Source of the DNA: Arthrobacter sp. MYb23
Lineage (GTDB): Bacteria > Actinomycetota > Actinomycetes > Actinomycetales > Micrococcaceae
Direction of reading: 5' to 3'
Length of the DNA: 64,000 nt
Assembly: GCF_002979775.1 (NCBI RefSeq)
Contig: NZ_PCPR01000015.1
Coordinates: forward strand, 49,026 to 113,025
The position numbers were made by a program, and so were the translations under genes. Under the pieces are notes generated by a model. That model saw only the letters and a list, made by a program, of their open reading frames with translations, had not been told where the DNA came from and made no database searches. The stretch's first letter is position 1. Each line of letters begins with the position of its first letter. Below are positions 49,971 through 57,303 of this stretch, piece after piece.

Positions 49971-51751
49971 GCACCGAGATCCTCCCGATTGCCACGCCCC
50001 GCGAGACCCGGAGGGCCATGTGGCGCCTCCTGGCTCAGCGGCCTGGCAGGCTCGCCTTGACGGTGTTCGTCCTTCTGGCGGCGGCTTGTTGCGGGCTGGC
50101 CGCGCCGGCCATCCTGGGCGTCATGGTCAACATTGCTGCCAGCGGCGGCGACGTCATGTCATTGCTGTGGCTGGCCATCGGCTTGCTGGTTGCCGGCGGA
50201 CTTGGCGCGTTGCTGGGCATCCTGGGGCAGAACCTCCTGGCAAGGATCTGCGAGGAAGCCTTGGCCGGGCTCCGCGAGGAAGTCTTCGCCGCCGCCGTCC
50301 GGAAGCCGCTGAATCAACTGGAAAAGGCGGGCATCGGCGATGTTGTGGCCCGCGTGTCCGGTGATGTGGAGGCGGTCAGCGAGGCCATTTCCGGTGTGCT
50401 GCCTGCGTTCACCAGCGCGGCCTTCACCATTGCCGTGACGTTGTTGGGCTTGGGCGTGATCGACTGGCGCTTCGCCGTGGCTGTCCTCATCGCCGCACCG
50501 TTGCAGGTGCTCACTCTTCGCTGGTTCCTCAAACGAACGGCACCCATCTACCGGACCGTCCGGATCACCGAGGCCAACCGGACCGAACAGATCATTGAGA
50601 CCGTGCACGGCTCACCTTCCGTGCTGGCCCTGGGACTCGGCTCCCGTCACGCTGACTTGGTGGCGGCCGCCTCCCGGGAGAACATCGGGCATGCGCTCAA
50701 GGGTGTCAATTACCTGACCCGCTTCTACAACCGCCTCAACCTGGCCGAACTCATCGGCCTGTCCGCAGTGCTGGTGGTGGGGTTCTGGCTTCACGCCGAG
50801 GGAACCGTGACCATTGGCGCGGCAACTGCTGCCGCGTTGTACTTCTACCGGCTGTTTGATCCCATCGGGCTGGTCCTGGGTCAGTTCGATGAACTGCAGA
50901 AGGCCGCAGCAGGGTTGGGCCGCATGTTCGGGCTGACCATGTCCGCCAAACCGGACACTGCCCCGGCGTCAGCCCCGGGAGGTACTACCCCTGCCGGCCC
51001 TACCCCGGGAACCGACGCCGGAATCGTCCTTGACGACGTCACATTCGCCTACCCAGGCCAGGGCCGTGCGCTGAACGCCGTCTCCCTGAAGGTGCGCCCC
51101 GGCCAGAGGGTGGCGATCGTGGGTACATCCGGCGCCGGCAAGACCACCCTGGCCAAGGTCATCATGGGATTGGAGCACCCCCACAGCGGCAAGGCCTGGG
51201 TGGGTGGGCTGGACTCCGCCGCTGCCGCCCCCGCTGACCTTCATGAACGGATCGCGATGGTCAGCCAGGAGGTTCATGTCTTTTCCGGCACTCTCGCCGA
51301 GGACCTCCGGCTCGCCAAGCCCGGTGCTACTGAGGAGGAACTCGCGCGCGTCCTCAAGGCTGTTGGGGCTGGTTGGGTTGTAGCGCTCGACGACGGACTG
51401 GAGACTTCCGTAGGCGCCGGCGGCCACCAGCTCACTCCCGAGCAGGCACAACAGCTTGCCTTGGCTCGGCTGATGCTCAAAGACCCGCCGATTGCCGTCC
51501 TCGACGAAGCCACTGCAGAGGCGGGAACGGGTTCCGCCACCATGCTGGATCAGGCGGCGGAAGCTGCGTTGGCGGGACGGACCTCAGTAGTGATCGCCCA
51601 CCGGTTGTCTCAGGCAGCTTCGGCGGACACGGTGGTGGTCATGGAGCAGGGACGGGTGGTGGAATCGGGTTCGCATCAGGAGCTGCTTGCAGCCGACGGC
51701 CGCTACGCCCACTTGTGGGAAGCGTGGAACAGCTCACTCAGCCGAAGCTGA
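49967..51751 (+). CDS. ABC exporter half-transporter B, partner with intact Walker motifs
   Basis: A 594-residue exporter subunit: six membrane helices then an ATPase domain from about residue 350. Walker A (VGTSGAGKTTLAKV), the Q-loop (MVSQEVHVF), Walker B (IAVLDEAT) and the H-loop (VIAHRLSQ) are all intact. The signature is not LSGGQ but LTPEQAQQ. It complements subunit A exactly: B supplies nucleotide-binding residues and A supplies LSGGQ, giving one working ATP site and one dead site. TTG start overlapping the stop of A by 4 bases. Such asymmetric heterodimers are known among bacterial exporters; the cargo is unknown. Confidence 0.88.
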   Translation: MSTEILPIATPRETRRAMWRLLAQRPGRLALTVFVLLAAACCGLAAPAILGVMVNIAASGGDVMSLLWLAIGLLVAGGLGALLGILGQNLLARICEEALAGLREEVFAAAVRKPLNQLEKAGIGDVVARVSGDVEAVSEAISGVLPAFTSAAFTIAVTLLGLGVIDWRFAVAVLIAAPLQVLTLRWFLKRTAPIYRTVRITEANRTEQIIETVHGSPSVLALGLGSRHADLVAAASRENIGHALKGVNYLTRFYNRLNLAELIGLSAVLVVGFWLHAEGTVTIGAATAAALYFYRLFDPIGLVLGQFDELQKAAAGLGRMFGLTMSAKPDTAPASAPGGTTPAGPTPGTDAGIVLDDVTFAYPGQGRALNAVSLKVRPGQRVAIVGTSGAGKTTLAKVIMGLEHPHSGKAWVGGLDSAAAAPADLHERIAMVSQEVHVFSGTLAEDLRLAKPGATEEELARVLKAVGAGWVVALDDGLETSVGAGGHQLTPEQAQQLALARLMLKDPPIAVLDEATAEAGTGSATMLDQAAEAALAGRTSVVIAHRLSQAASADTVVVMEQGRVVESGSHQELLAADGRYAHLWEAWNSSLSRS

Positions 51752-52666
51752 TGTGTCCTCCCCCAGCGGCTCTGCTGGGGGATCATGCCGTACCGGGATT
51801 CCCTGGGCAAACGCGCGCACTTTGGCGTCATCCCAAATGTGCGCTGGGACGCCTCCGCCCAGGAGCCTGCGGGCGAGGGTGGGGTCGTCACCGAATGGTG
51901 CGTGGCTGCCGGCCATGATCATGTTGCCGTACCGCCGGCCCTTGAGCATGGCGGGATCGGCAATGATCATGGTGTGCTGGAACGTGTCCGCGATGGTGGC
52001 GGCATCGGCCCGCGCGTTCTTGAGGTCAGGTGCGTCGCCTGAGTTGACCACGTACAGCCCATCGGGGGCGAGGACCGAGTCCGCATGGGCCGTGAACTCC
52101 CGCGTGGTCAGGGCGCGGGGCGTGAAGGCTCCGGCGAAAACATCCCGAATAATGAGGTCCCGGCTGTCCGGAGTGAGGGACTCGGTAACCTGCCGGGCTT
52201 CGCCCACGCGGATCCGCAACAGGGGTGCTTTGGGGAGGTCGAACCAACCGCGCACATAATCGGCCAATTTCCCGTCGAGCTCAACCACCACCTGACGGGC
52301 CTCCGGGTAGGCGGCGTGGAAGTACCGTGCCATGGAGCAGGCTCCCCCGCCCAGGTGCAGGGCACGCAGTTTAGGCTTCTGCTCCCGGGGCCACCGGGAT
52401 TCCACCAGTGCCGCGATCCAGCGCATGTACTCGAAATCGAGGAACAACGGGTCCCCGAGGTCAATATGTGAGCTCATGACGCCGTTGATCTTCAGCAGCC
52501 AGCCGTTGGAGTTGTCCTGGTCCTGAATCAACTCGCAGTCGCCGGTATCGATGTAGTAAACGCCAGCCACCGGACCGTCAATGCGGGTGCCGGCAGGCAC
52601 CTCGACGACTCCCGCCGTCGAGCCCCGGGACCTGCTTGCCTTGCTGGATTTGCGAGGTTTTGACAC
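51734..52666 (-). CDS. Spermidine synthase-like methyltransferase-fold protein
   Basis: A 310-residue protein with a spermidine synthase-type Rossmann domain: KLRALHLGGGACSMARYFHAAYPEARQVVVELDGKLADYVRGWFDLPKAP (motif I and acidic residue), DLIIRDVFAGAFTPRALTTREF, and LAPDGLYVVNSGDAPDLKNARADAATIADTF. Actinobacteria carry many such stand-alone homologues, so true aminopropyltransferase activity is not certain. I chose GTG 52666, with AGGGCGG upstream; the frame is open to 52732. A six-codon open frame with a leaderless-type promoter ends 2 bases before this GTG. Its 3' end overlaps the exporter gene's 3' end by 18 bases on the other strand. Confidence 0.8.
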   Translation of the reverse strand: MSKPRKSSKASRSRGSTAGVVEVPAGTRIDGPVAGVYYIDTGDCELIQDQDNSNGWLLKINGVMSSHIDLGDPLFLDFEYMRWIAALVESRWPREQKPKLRALHLGGGACSMARYFHAAYPEARQVVVELDGKLADYVRGWFDLPKAPLLRIRVGEARQVTESLTPDSRDLIIRDVFAGAFTPRALTTREFTAHADSVLAPDGLYVVNSGDAPDLKNARADAATIADTFQHTMIIADPAMLKGRRYGNMIMAGSHAPFGDDPTLARRLLGGGVPAHIWDDAKVRAFAQGIPVRHDPPAEPLGEDTSASAE

Positions 52667-52668
52667 TA

Positions 52669-52701
52669 CTACCGCCCTGCCTGAGTCATGCCTCAACCCT
52701 A
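52669..52701 (-). promoter_or_regulatory. Leaderless -10 plus six-codon upstream frame
   Basis: On the minus strand TAGGGT, 6 bases, then ATG at 52689. The frame reads MTQAGR and stops at 52669, 2 bases before the GTG of the spermidine synthase-like gene. The AGGGCGG within it can serve as that gene's ribosome site, so reinitiation is plausible. Confidence 0.4.
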
Positions 52702-52783
52702 GTGGAGCACCGTCTATCCTCGACTCACACAACGAAGGTAAGGCTACTTACCGTTTGGTCGTCAAGAGCCATATGATCTCTAC

Positions 52784-52954
52784 ATGGAACTAGGAGCATC
52801 CGTATGGGTGGAGGTGTTGACGGTGGCAGTCGCCTGGCTAACGGTCGTCTGCCTCCTTCTGGTACGTGTGCCCAAGCCCCCGAGCCTCCTTGACTCGTCG
52901 CCGGACGGATCGCTCCATGAGATGAATCAACCCGAAAATCCGGAATCACGCTGA
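52784..52954 (+). CDS. Small single-pass membrane protein, 56 residues
   Basis: A short frame starting MELGASVWVEVLTVAVAWLTVVCLLLVRVP, one membrane helix with a positive residue at its cytosolic end, then a polar tail ending NQPENPESR. No ribosome site is seen, but a consensus -10 (TATGAT, 52772-52777) lies 6 bases before the ATG, as expected for a leaderless mRNA. I do not recognise a family. It lies between the divergent-side spermidine synthase-like gene and the convergent sucrase/ferredoxin-like gene. Confidence 0.5.
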   Translation: MELGASVWVEVLTVAVAWLTVVCLLLVRVPKPPSLLDSSPDGSLHEMNQPENPESR

Positions 52955-52987
52955 TGCCTGGTAGCTCGCGTCCGCCGTCAGTATCTT

Positions 52988-53932
52988 TCAGGCACTTCGG
53001 ATGGACGTCGGCTCGTAGATCATCACCGAGCCCTCCGACGGCGCCAGGCACGTGAGCTGATACGGAGGTGAACGGCGGGCCAGCAATTCCACCTCGATTT
53101 GCTCCGGATGGGGCGGCCTGCCGGTGACCTGGATACGCCACCGCTCGCCATCGCCGAGGTTTTCCGCGATCTCGTGCAGGGTTTCAGTGACCTGATAGTC
53201 ATGCCGCCCAGCAGGGCCGAAACGTCCGAGCACGGCCGCGATGGCGGCTTGTTGTGGTGGGGAGAGATCCGTGTATCCCCGCAAATACCCTGCGTAAATG
53301 CGCCCGGCAAGATGGCTCTTAATCGTGGCAACGGACGACTCGACGTCGAGACCTCCGTAGTACACACCGTCCGGAGCCACCACTGCGTTGGCTGCAAACC
53401 TGTCCCCGCCTACATGGGAACACTCCCACACCAGCTCCGGCCAAAGTTCGCTGAGCGCACGGCCCACGGGCCGGCCACGCACTGCGCAACAGGGGTCATG
53501 CCGGCCATGAGCGCAGATCAGGATGACCGGCGGAAGACCGGGGTTTCCGGGAGAAGCCAGGGCTGAAACAATCCCCGCAAGGTCCCCATCCTGTTCCCAC
53601 GATCCCCACAGCTGCTGATAGGCCCCCGAGCTGTGATAGCGCAAGACGGCCCATCGCTTAGGACCATGCCTCGGGCGGGGACCCGGCTTCCGTACTAAGA
53701 GAACCCGCGCACCCGCCATCCGCGCAGCAGAGGATACGAGGGCTTTGGTCCCGGCCTCAAGATCAAGGCCGTCGAAGCCCTGGGGAGGCCACCCACCCCG
53801 ATGCTCAATGAGGACCCAAACGAGGCCGGGTGCTGCCGTGCCTGCCATCGAATCGCCGCGCACGCGGGCGCTGTTGGCGCAGAAGAAACCCTTTGCTGCA
53901 GCCACCGGGGAGGTCACTGTTTTGTCAATCAC
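52988..53932 (-). CDS. Sucrase/ferredoxin-like (thioredoxin-fold 2Fe-2S) protein
   Basis: A 314-residue Suc_Fer-like protein. Its iron-sulfur ligands are seen as CAHGRHDPCCAVRGRPV and WECSHVGGDRFAANAV, the CxHxxxDxCC and CxHxGG patterns of this family, which has a thioredoxin-like ferredoxin fold. The N-terminal block CANSARVRGDSMAGTAAPGLVWVLIEHRGGWPPQ is also typical. It probably carries electrons. GTG start (VIDKT) with GGAG 7 bases upstream. The start region lies in a triplicated 18-20 bp segment. It is 34 bases after the JmjC-type oxygenase gene on the same strand, so it may supply electrons or share regulation. Confidence 0.85.
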   Translation of the reverse strand: MIDKTVTSPVAAAKGFFCANSARVRGDSMAGTAAPGLVWVLIEHRGGWPPQGFDGLDLEAGTKALVSSAARMAGARVLLVRKPGPRPRHGPKRWAVLRYHSSGAYQQLWGSWEQDGDLAGIVSALASPGNPGLPPVILICAHGRHDPCCAVRGRPVGRALSELWPELVWECSHVGGDRFAANAVVAPDGVYYGGLDVESSVATIKSHLAGRIYAGYLRGYTDLSPPQQAAIAAVLGRFGPAGRHDYQVTETLHEIAENLGDGERWRIQVTGRPPHPEQIEVELLARRSPPYQLTCLAPSEGSVMIYEPTSIRSA

Positions 53933-53979
53933 TGCTCGGCTCCGTCAATCACTGCGGCTCCGTCAATCACTGCTCGGCG
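53924..53979. repeat. Triplicated gene-junction segment
   Basis: Three tandem copies of GTCAATCACTGCTCGGCTCC (20, 18 and about 18 bases; the middle one lacks TC). On the minus strand each carries GGAG, then GTGATTGAC, that is a ribosome site, a GTG and the TGA of the upstream gene. The ancestral 4-base GTGA overlap between the oxygenase and sucrase/ferredoxin genes seems to have been expanded. Confidence 0.8.
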
Positions 53980-55172
53980 GGGACAAGAACTCCTGCGCGC
54001 AACAGCCTTTCCACCAGTTGAATCCCCAGATCGATTGCCAGGTGATCCCCTCCGTCCAGCAGGCGTTCCACGGCCGGCAAATCTGCCTCAGGGAAGTCAA
54101 GCCAACCCACCCGGGTAGTCAAGCGTGATCCCTCGAGTCGTGTTTCCAGTGCATCCCGGAGCCTCACCTGCGTCTGGGGTCCGAGGTCCTGAACAGCCGC
54201 GAGCTGGGCTACCGGGCCAAGCGGGGCCGGGCGTCCTTGTCCTCTCCGTGCGCGGTGGAAGAGAGAGGAGGCGTCAGCCTCGAGGACGGCCGCAGCGAGG
54301 CGTTCACGCACTGCCGCGATTTCCCCCTCGGGTCCATCCACGCCCAACGGCAGGGAACCGCGCATCTCCGGATCGTCGCACAGCGCTGCAAGCGCGGCCT
54401 GTGCGAGGTGTTCGGCCAACGCGTGGCGAGTCCAGCTGTGGACTCCCAGGGTGAGGTGAATCGAGACTTTGCCTTGCGCCTGGGCAGCATGCAACCACCC
54501 GCGGGGAAGGTAGAGGACATCGCCGGGCTCGAGGACAGTGTCGATGTATGCCGGGCTTTGGGCAGCCTCGGCAACGGCGGAACGGCGATCGGTCCACGGC
54601 TGGCTACGCAGCGGGTCCACATGTACCGGCTCGTGGATGATCCAGCGCTTGGTTCCCTCGATCTGCAGAACAAAAACGTCGTGGACATCGTAGTGATCGT
54701 CAAAACCACGGTTCTGAGGTGGGGTGATGTAAGCATTGGCCTGCACCGGATGCCCCAGCTCGGTGCTCAACTGCGTACTGAAGTTCAACACGGGGTCCCA
54801 CGTGCGATGAAGCGCCTGCAGGACGAGGGTGGCTCCGTCGGCAAATTTGCGCCACAGCGCGGTGTCGTCGAGCTGATCAGAGATGGTGGCGCCTACGCCC
54901 GCCGGGGAGGTGAACGAAGACTCCGGAAGAGTGGAGCCGCCCTTGGCGACGCGAAGGAACGGTGTCCTCAGTCCGCGGCGTGAAATCAGCTCGTCCACCG
55001 CATCGGCGGAAAACACATCGGAGAAGTCGCTGACGCCACGGCTTAGCAGCGCGGTCTTCCCCCAAACCTCGCTGGCGAACCTCTCACGGCCAATGTCAAT
55101 CAGGCGTGTTTCCAAGACCCCGGCGCCCTTCAAAGCACCGGGGTCCTGGAAATCAGTGCTGGTTGAGCTCAA
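53967..55172 (-). CDS. JmjC/cupin-type 2-oxoglutarate oxygenase (ROX/MINA/NO66-like)
   Basis: A 401-residue Fe(II)/2-oxoglutarate oxygenase. Iron ligands are His160 and Asp162 (DDHYDVHD) and distal His228 (PRGWLHAAQAQGKVSIHLTLG); Lys175 in GTKRW is in the 2-oxoglutarate position. The C-terminal part (residues about 250-400) is the helical dimerisation and winged-helix-like region of the ROX family, which hydroxylates His or Arg in ribosomal proteins (YcfD in E. coli). It starts 2 bases after the stop of an Asp/His/Gly-rich repeat protein gene, so the two are translated together. That repeat protein is a possible substrate, alongside a ribosomal protein. Confidence 0.88.
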   Translation of the reverse strand: MSSTSTDFQDPGALKGAGVLETRLIDIGRERFASEVWGKTALLSRGVSDFSDVFSADAVDELISRRGLRTPFLRVAKGGSTLPESSFTSPAGVGATISDQLDDTALWRKFADGATLVLQALHRTWDPVLNFSTQLSTELGHPVQANAYITPPQNRGFDDHYDVHDVFVLQIEGTKRWIIHEPVHVDPLRSQPWTDRRSAVAEAAQSPAYIDTVLEPGDVLYLPRGWLHAAQAQGKVSIHLTLGVHSWTRHALAEHLAQAALAALCDDPEMRGSLPLGVDGPEGEIAAVRERLAAAVLEADASSLFHRARRGQGRPAPLGPVAQLAAVQDLGPQTQVRLRDALETRLEGSRLTTRVGWLDFPEADLPAVERLLDGGDHLAIDLGIQLVERLLRAGVLVPAEQ

Positions 55173-55174
55173 AC

Positions 55175-55516
55175 CTAGGCGCCCTGTTGTCCGGCGCCGC
55201 TGTCCGCACCACCATCGGCACCGCCATCAGCGCCACCGTCGGCACCGCCGTCGTGAGTGCCGGGGACACCAGCCGCGCCACCGTCCGCGGGGCCCTCCGC
55301 ACCACTATCGGCACCGCCATCAGCGCCACCGTCCGCACCGCCGTCGTGAGTGCCGGGGACGCCAGCCGCACCGCCGTCCGCGGGGCCCTCCGCACCACCA
55401 TCGGCACCGCCATCAGCGCCACCGTCGGCACCGCCGTCGTGAGTGCCGGGGACACCTGCAGCACCGCCGTCCGCGGGGCCCTCCTGCTGGTTTGGATCCT
55501 GCTCTGGATCAGACAT
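55175..55516 (-). CDS. BatC-like Asp/Gly/Ala-rich repeat protein
   Basis: A 113-residue low-complexity protein: MSDPEQDPNQQ, then three 31-residue units that start EGPADGGAAGVPGTHDGG and continue with ADGG repeats, then DSGAGQQGA. Nearly every residue is Gly, Ala, Asp or Pro, with one Thr-His-Asp per unit, so it should be unstructured and very acidic, perhaps metal-binding. Short proteins with similar ADGG repeats are called BatC in Arthrobacter relatives, as I recall; no function is known to me. A strong ribosome site (GGGAGGAAGC) precedes the ATG. It ends 2 bases before the JmjC-type oxygenase start. Confidence 0.8.
   Translation of the reverse strand: MSDPEQDPNQQEGPADGGAAGVPGTHDGGADGGADGGADGGAEGPADGGAAGVPGTHDGGADGGADGGADSGAEGPADGGAAGVPGTHDGGADGGADGGADGGADSGAGQQGA
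55205..55483. repeat. 93-bp tandem repeat, three copies
   Basis: Three in-frame 93-bp units within the BatC-like gene, marked by GTGAGTGCCGGGGACACC at 55252, GTGAGTGCCGGGGACGCC at 55345 and a third at 55438. Units differ by a few bases (for example GGA versus AGT codons). Copy number could vary between strains. Confidence 0.9.
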
Positions 55517-55662
55517 GCTTCCTCCCGAGAATCGAATGGCGTACTCAGGCCCCGATTTCGGCGCCCGATTTCAACCCGGGCGATCTTTCAGCCGCACCGC
55601 CCGTGATCACCATATCCATATGGGTCAGCGGTGGGAACAGCTTGCGGGCATTTTGAAGGCGG

Positions 55663-56166
55663 CTAGGGCCGGACGCCGGGACGCACCATCCGATGTTCCG
55701 GCAGCGAGTACCAGGATGGGTCGCAGAGTTGGCGTTTCCCGTCCGGCACAAAGCCGTTGCGACGGTAAAAAGCCTCGGCGCGTGGGTTGTCATCCAGCAC
55801 CCATAAGTACGCCGGTCCGTCGCCGATCAGCGCTTCCACCAACGCCTGCCCCACACCCCGGCCGTGAATGCGTTCCAAGGTGTAGAGCATGAAAAGCTCC
55901 CGCTCGCAGGGGCCGTCGTCATCTTGTCCGGGACCTGCGGCGCCAAGGCCCACCAATTGCCCGTCGGGGTCATGGGCCAACATCCGCGTGTGGCCTGCAG
56001 CGATGAACTCCCGGTACCGTTCGATGCGGTTGGGAAGCGCCGCTTCCTGTTTCTCGAAGAACTCAAGGGGCAGCAGGCGCCCGTAGCTCTCCTTCCAGGA
56101 CTGGACGTGCATGAGTGCCATGGCCTCGGCATCGTCAACCGTCGCCGGGCGAATCGTGAAATCCAC
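55663..56166 (-). CDS. GNAT-family N-acetyltransferase
   Basis: A 167-residue single-domain acetyltransferase. The N-terminal IRPATVDDAEAMALMHVQSWKESYGRLLP is typical. The acetyl-CoA loop is IHGRGVGQALVEALI (motif A, Q/RxxGxG/A), and the C-terminal strand is YLWVLDDNPRAEAFYRRNGFVPDGKRQL. The substrate is unknown; the N-terminal WxxxYxxLLP pattern occurs in many small-molecule or peptide acetyltransferases. It abuts the O-methyltransferase gene, which ends at 56167, one base upstream of this start codon, so the two form an operon. Confidence 0.88.
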   Translation of the reverse strand: MDFTIRPATVDDAEAMALMHVQSWKESYGRLLPLEFFEKQEAALPNRIERYREFIAAGHTRMLAHDPDGQLVGLGAAGPGQDDDGPCERELFMLYTLERIHGRGVGQALVEALIGDGPAYLWVLDDNPRAEAFYRRNGFVPDGKRQLCDPSWYSLPEHRMVRPGVRP

Positions 56167-56838
56167 TCAGCGCACCCGCGCTATCGCGAAGCCGTCCCAG
56201 CCCTTGCTACCAACGGTCTGGAGGGCGGTGGCATCCAGGCGCGGATCCTGGCCCATCATTTCCAATGCCTTCACGATTCCCGGCGCGTTCGCTTGGTCCC
56301 GCCCGGGCTCCAGAATGGCACCATCCCAGATGACGTTGTCCACCACGATCACCGTTCCCGGATGCCCCAGTCTGATGGCCCAGTCCAGGTAGTTGGAGTC
56401 ATTTTCCTTATCGGCGTCGATGAAAACGAAGTCGAACGAATCCTGGCCTGCCAACGTTGGGAGAGTGTCCAGGGCAGCACCTACCCTGATATCCACTTTG
56501 TGGCCGACGCCAGCGGCATCTACGTTGGCCCGTGCGACGTCCGCGTGCTTCTGGAGGAATTCGCACGTAACTATCCTGCCGTCGTCGGGCAGTCCCTGCG
56601 CCATCCAAATGCTGCTGAAACCTGCCAGCGTCCCGATCTCCAGCACCCGCCTTGCACCGGACATCTGCACGAGCATCCGGAGCAGCTTGCCGGCGTTGGG
56701 GGCCACTTCGATCGCCGGCATGCCGGCCTCGACGGCGGACGTCAGGGCGCGCTTGTGGGCAGGGTCGGGATGGACGACGACGTCAGTGAGGTAACGCTCT
56801 ACGTCCACCCAACCAGGCTCGGTAACGTGTTCAATCAT
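56167..56838 (-). CDS. SAM-dependent O-methyltransferase (catechol/caffeoyl-CoA type)
   Basis: A 223-residue class I methyltransferase of the O-methyltransferase 3 family. The SAM-binding motif I is RRVLEIGTLAGFSSIWMAQGLPDDGRIVTCEF. The metal site is FDFVFIDADKENDSNYLDWAI (DAD/DK) with VVDNVIWDGAIL. The usual N-terminal helix IEVAPNAGKLLRMLVQMSGA follows a variable first 30 residues. It methylates a hydroxyl group, probably of a catechol-like compound, with a divalent metal; the real substrate is unknown. I chose ATG 56838; the frame is open to 56916. Confidence 0.88.
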   Translation of the reverse strand: MIEHVTEPGWVDVERYLTDVVVHPDPAHKRALTSAVEAGMPAIEVAPNAGKLLRMLVQMSGARRVLEIGTLAGFSSIWMAQGLPDDGRIVTCEFLQKHADVARANVDAAGVGHKVDIRVGAALDTLPTLAGQDSFDFVFIDADKENDSNYLDWAIRLGHPGTVIVVDNVIWDGAILEPGRDQANAPGIVKALEMMGQDPRLDATALQTVGSKGWDGFAIARVR

Positions 56839-56878
56839 GGCCCCCAGTCTGGCACTCACCGCACTTTGGGGGAAGGAT

Positions 56879-57211
56879 CTAGTCCGTGGCGGAAATGGCG
56901 TCTTCGAGCCGTTCAACCTTGCCGGTCAATTCGCCGCTGTACCCGGGGCGGATGTCAGCCTTGATCACCAGGGAGACGCGGCTGCCGTAACGGCCAACTG
57001 CCTCGGTGGCGCGCTTTACGACGTCGAACACCTCGTCCCATTCGCCCTCGATAGTGGTGAACATGGAGTCCGTCTGGTTGGGCAATCCGGACTCGCGGAC
57101 GATCTTGACCGCTGCAGCAACGGCGTCGTGCACGGAAGCGTCGGGGGTTGGCCCCCCGTTAGCGGCGGAAGCGGGCTGGCCCGAAGGGGCGACTGAAAAT
57201 GCAAGCAACAT
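56879..57211 (-). CDS. Thiamine-binding (MTH1187/YkoF-like) family protein
   Basis: A 110-residue ferredoxin-like alpha/beta protein of the PF01910 type: MLLAFSVAPSGQPASAANGGPTPDASVHDAVAAAVKIVRESGLPNQTDSMFTTIEGEWDEVFDVVKRATEAVGRYGSRVSLVIKADIRPGYSGELTGKVERLE. The pattern FSVxPxG, S-V-xDAVA, G-L-x-xxxxxMxTxxEGEWD and RV-S-L-x-IKxDxRPG is the family core. Members bind thiamine or related ligands. I chose ATG 57211, since residues before it do not fit the family. Divergent from the TetR-family gene with 92 bases between. Confidence 0.82.
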   Translation of the reverse strand: MLLAFSVAPSGQPASAANGGPTPDASVHDAVAAAVKIVRESGLPNQTDSMFTTIEGEWDEVFDVVKRATEAVGRYGSRVSLVIKADIRPGYSGELTGKVERLEDAISATD

Positions 57212-57303
57212 GAAATCCAGTGTTTCACGTGCCGGTTTGTCATATAAGAACGTACTCCCGCGTAACAACGGACCGGCGGCGCTCCGTTGCTACCCTGACA
57301 AGC

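Noticed and set aside
55205..55483. Regular repeats as a CRISPR array
   Set aside because: The units are contiguous, in frame within a gene with a strong ribosome site, and without unique spacers; no cas genes are present.
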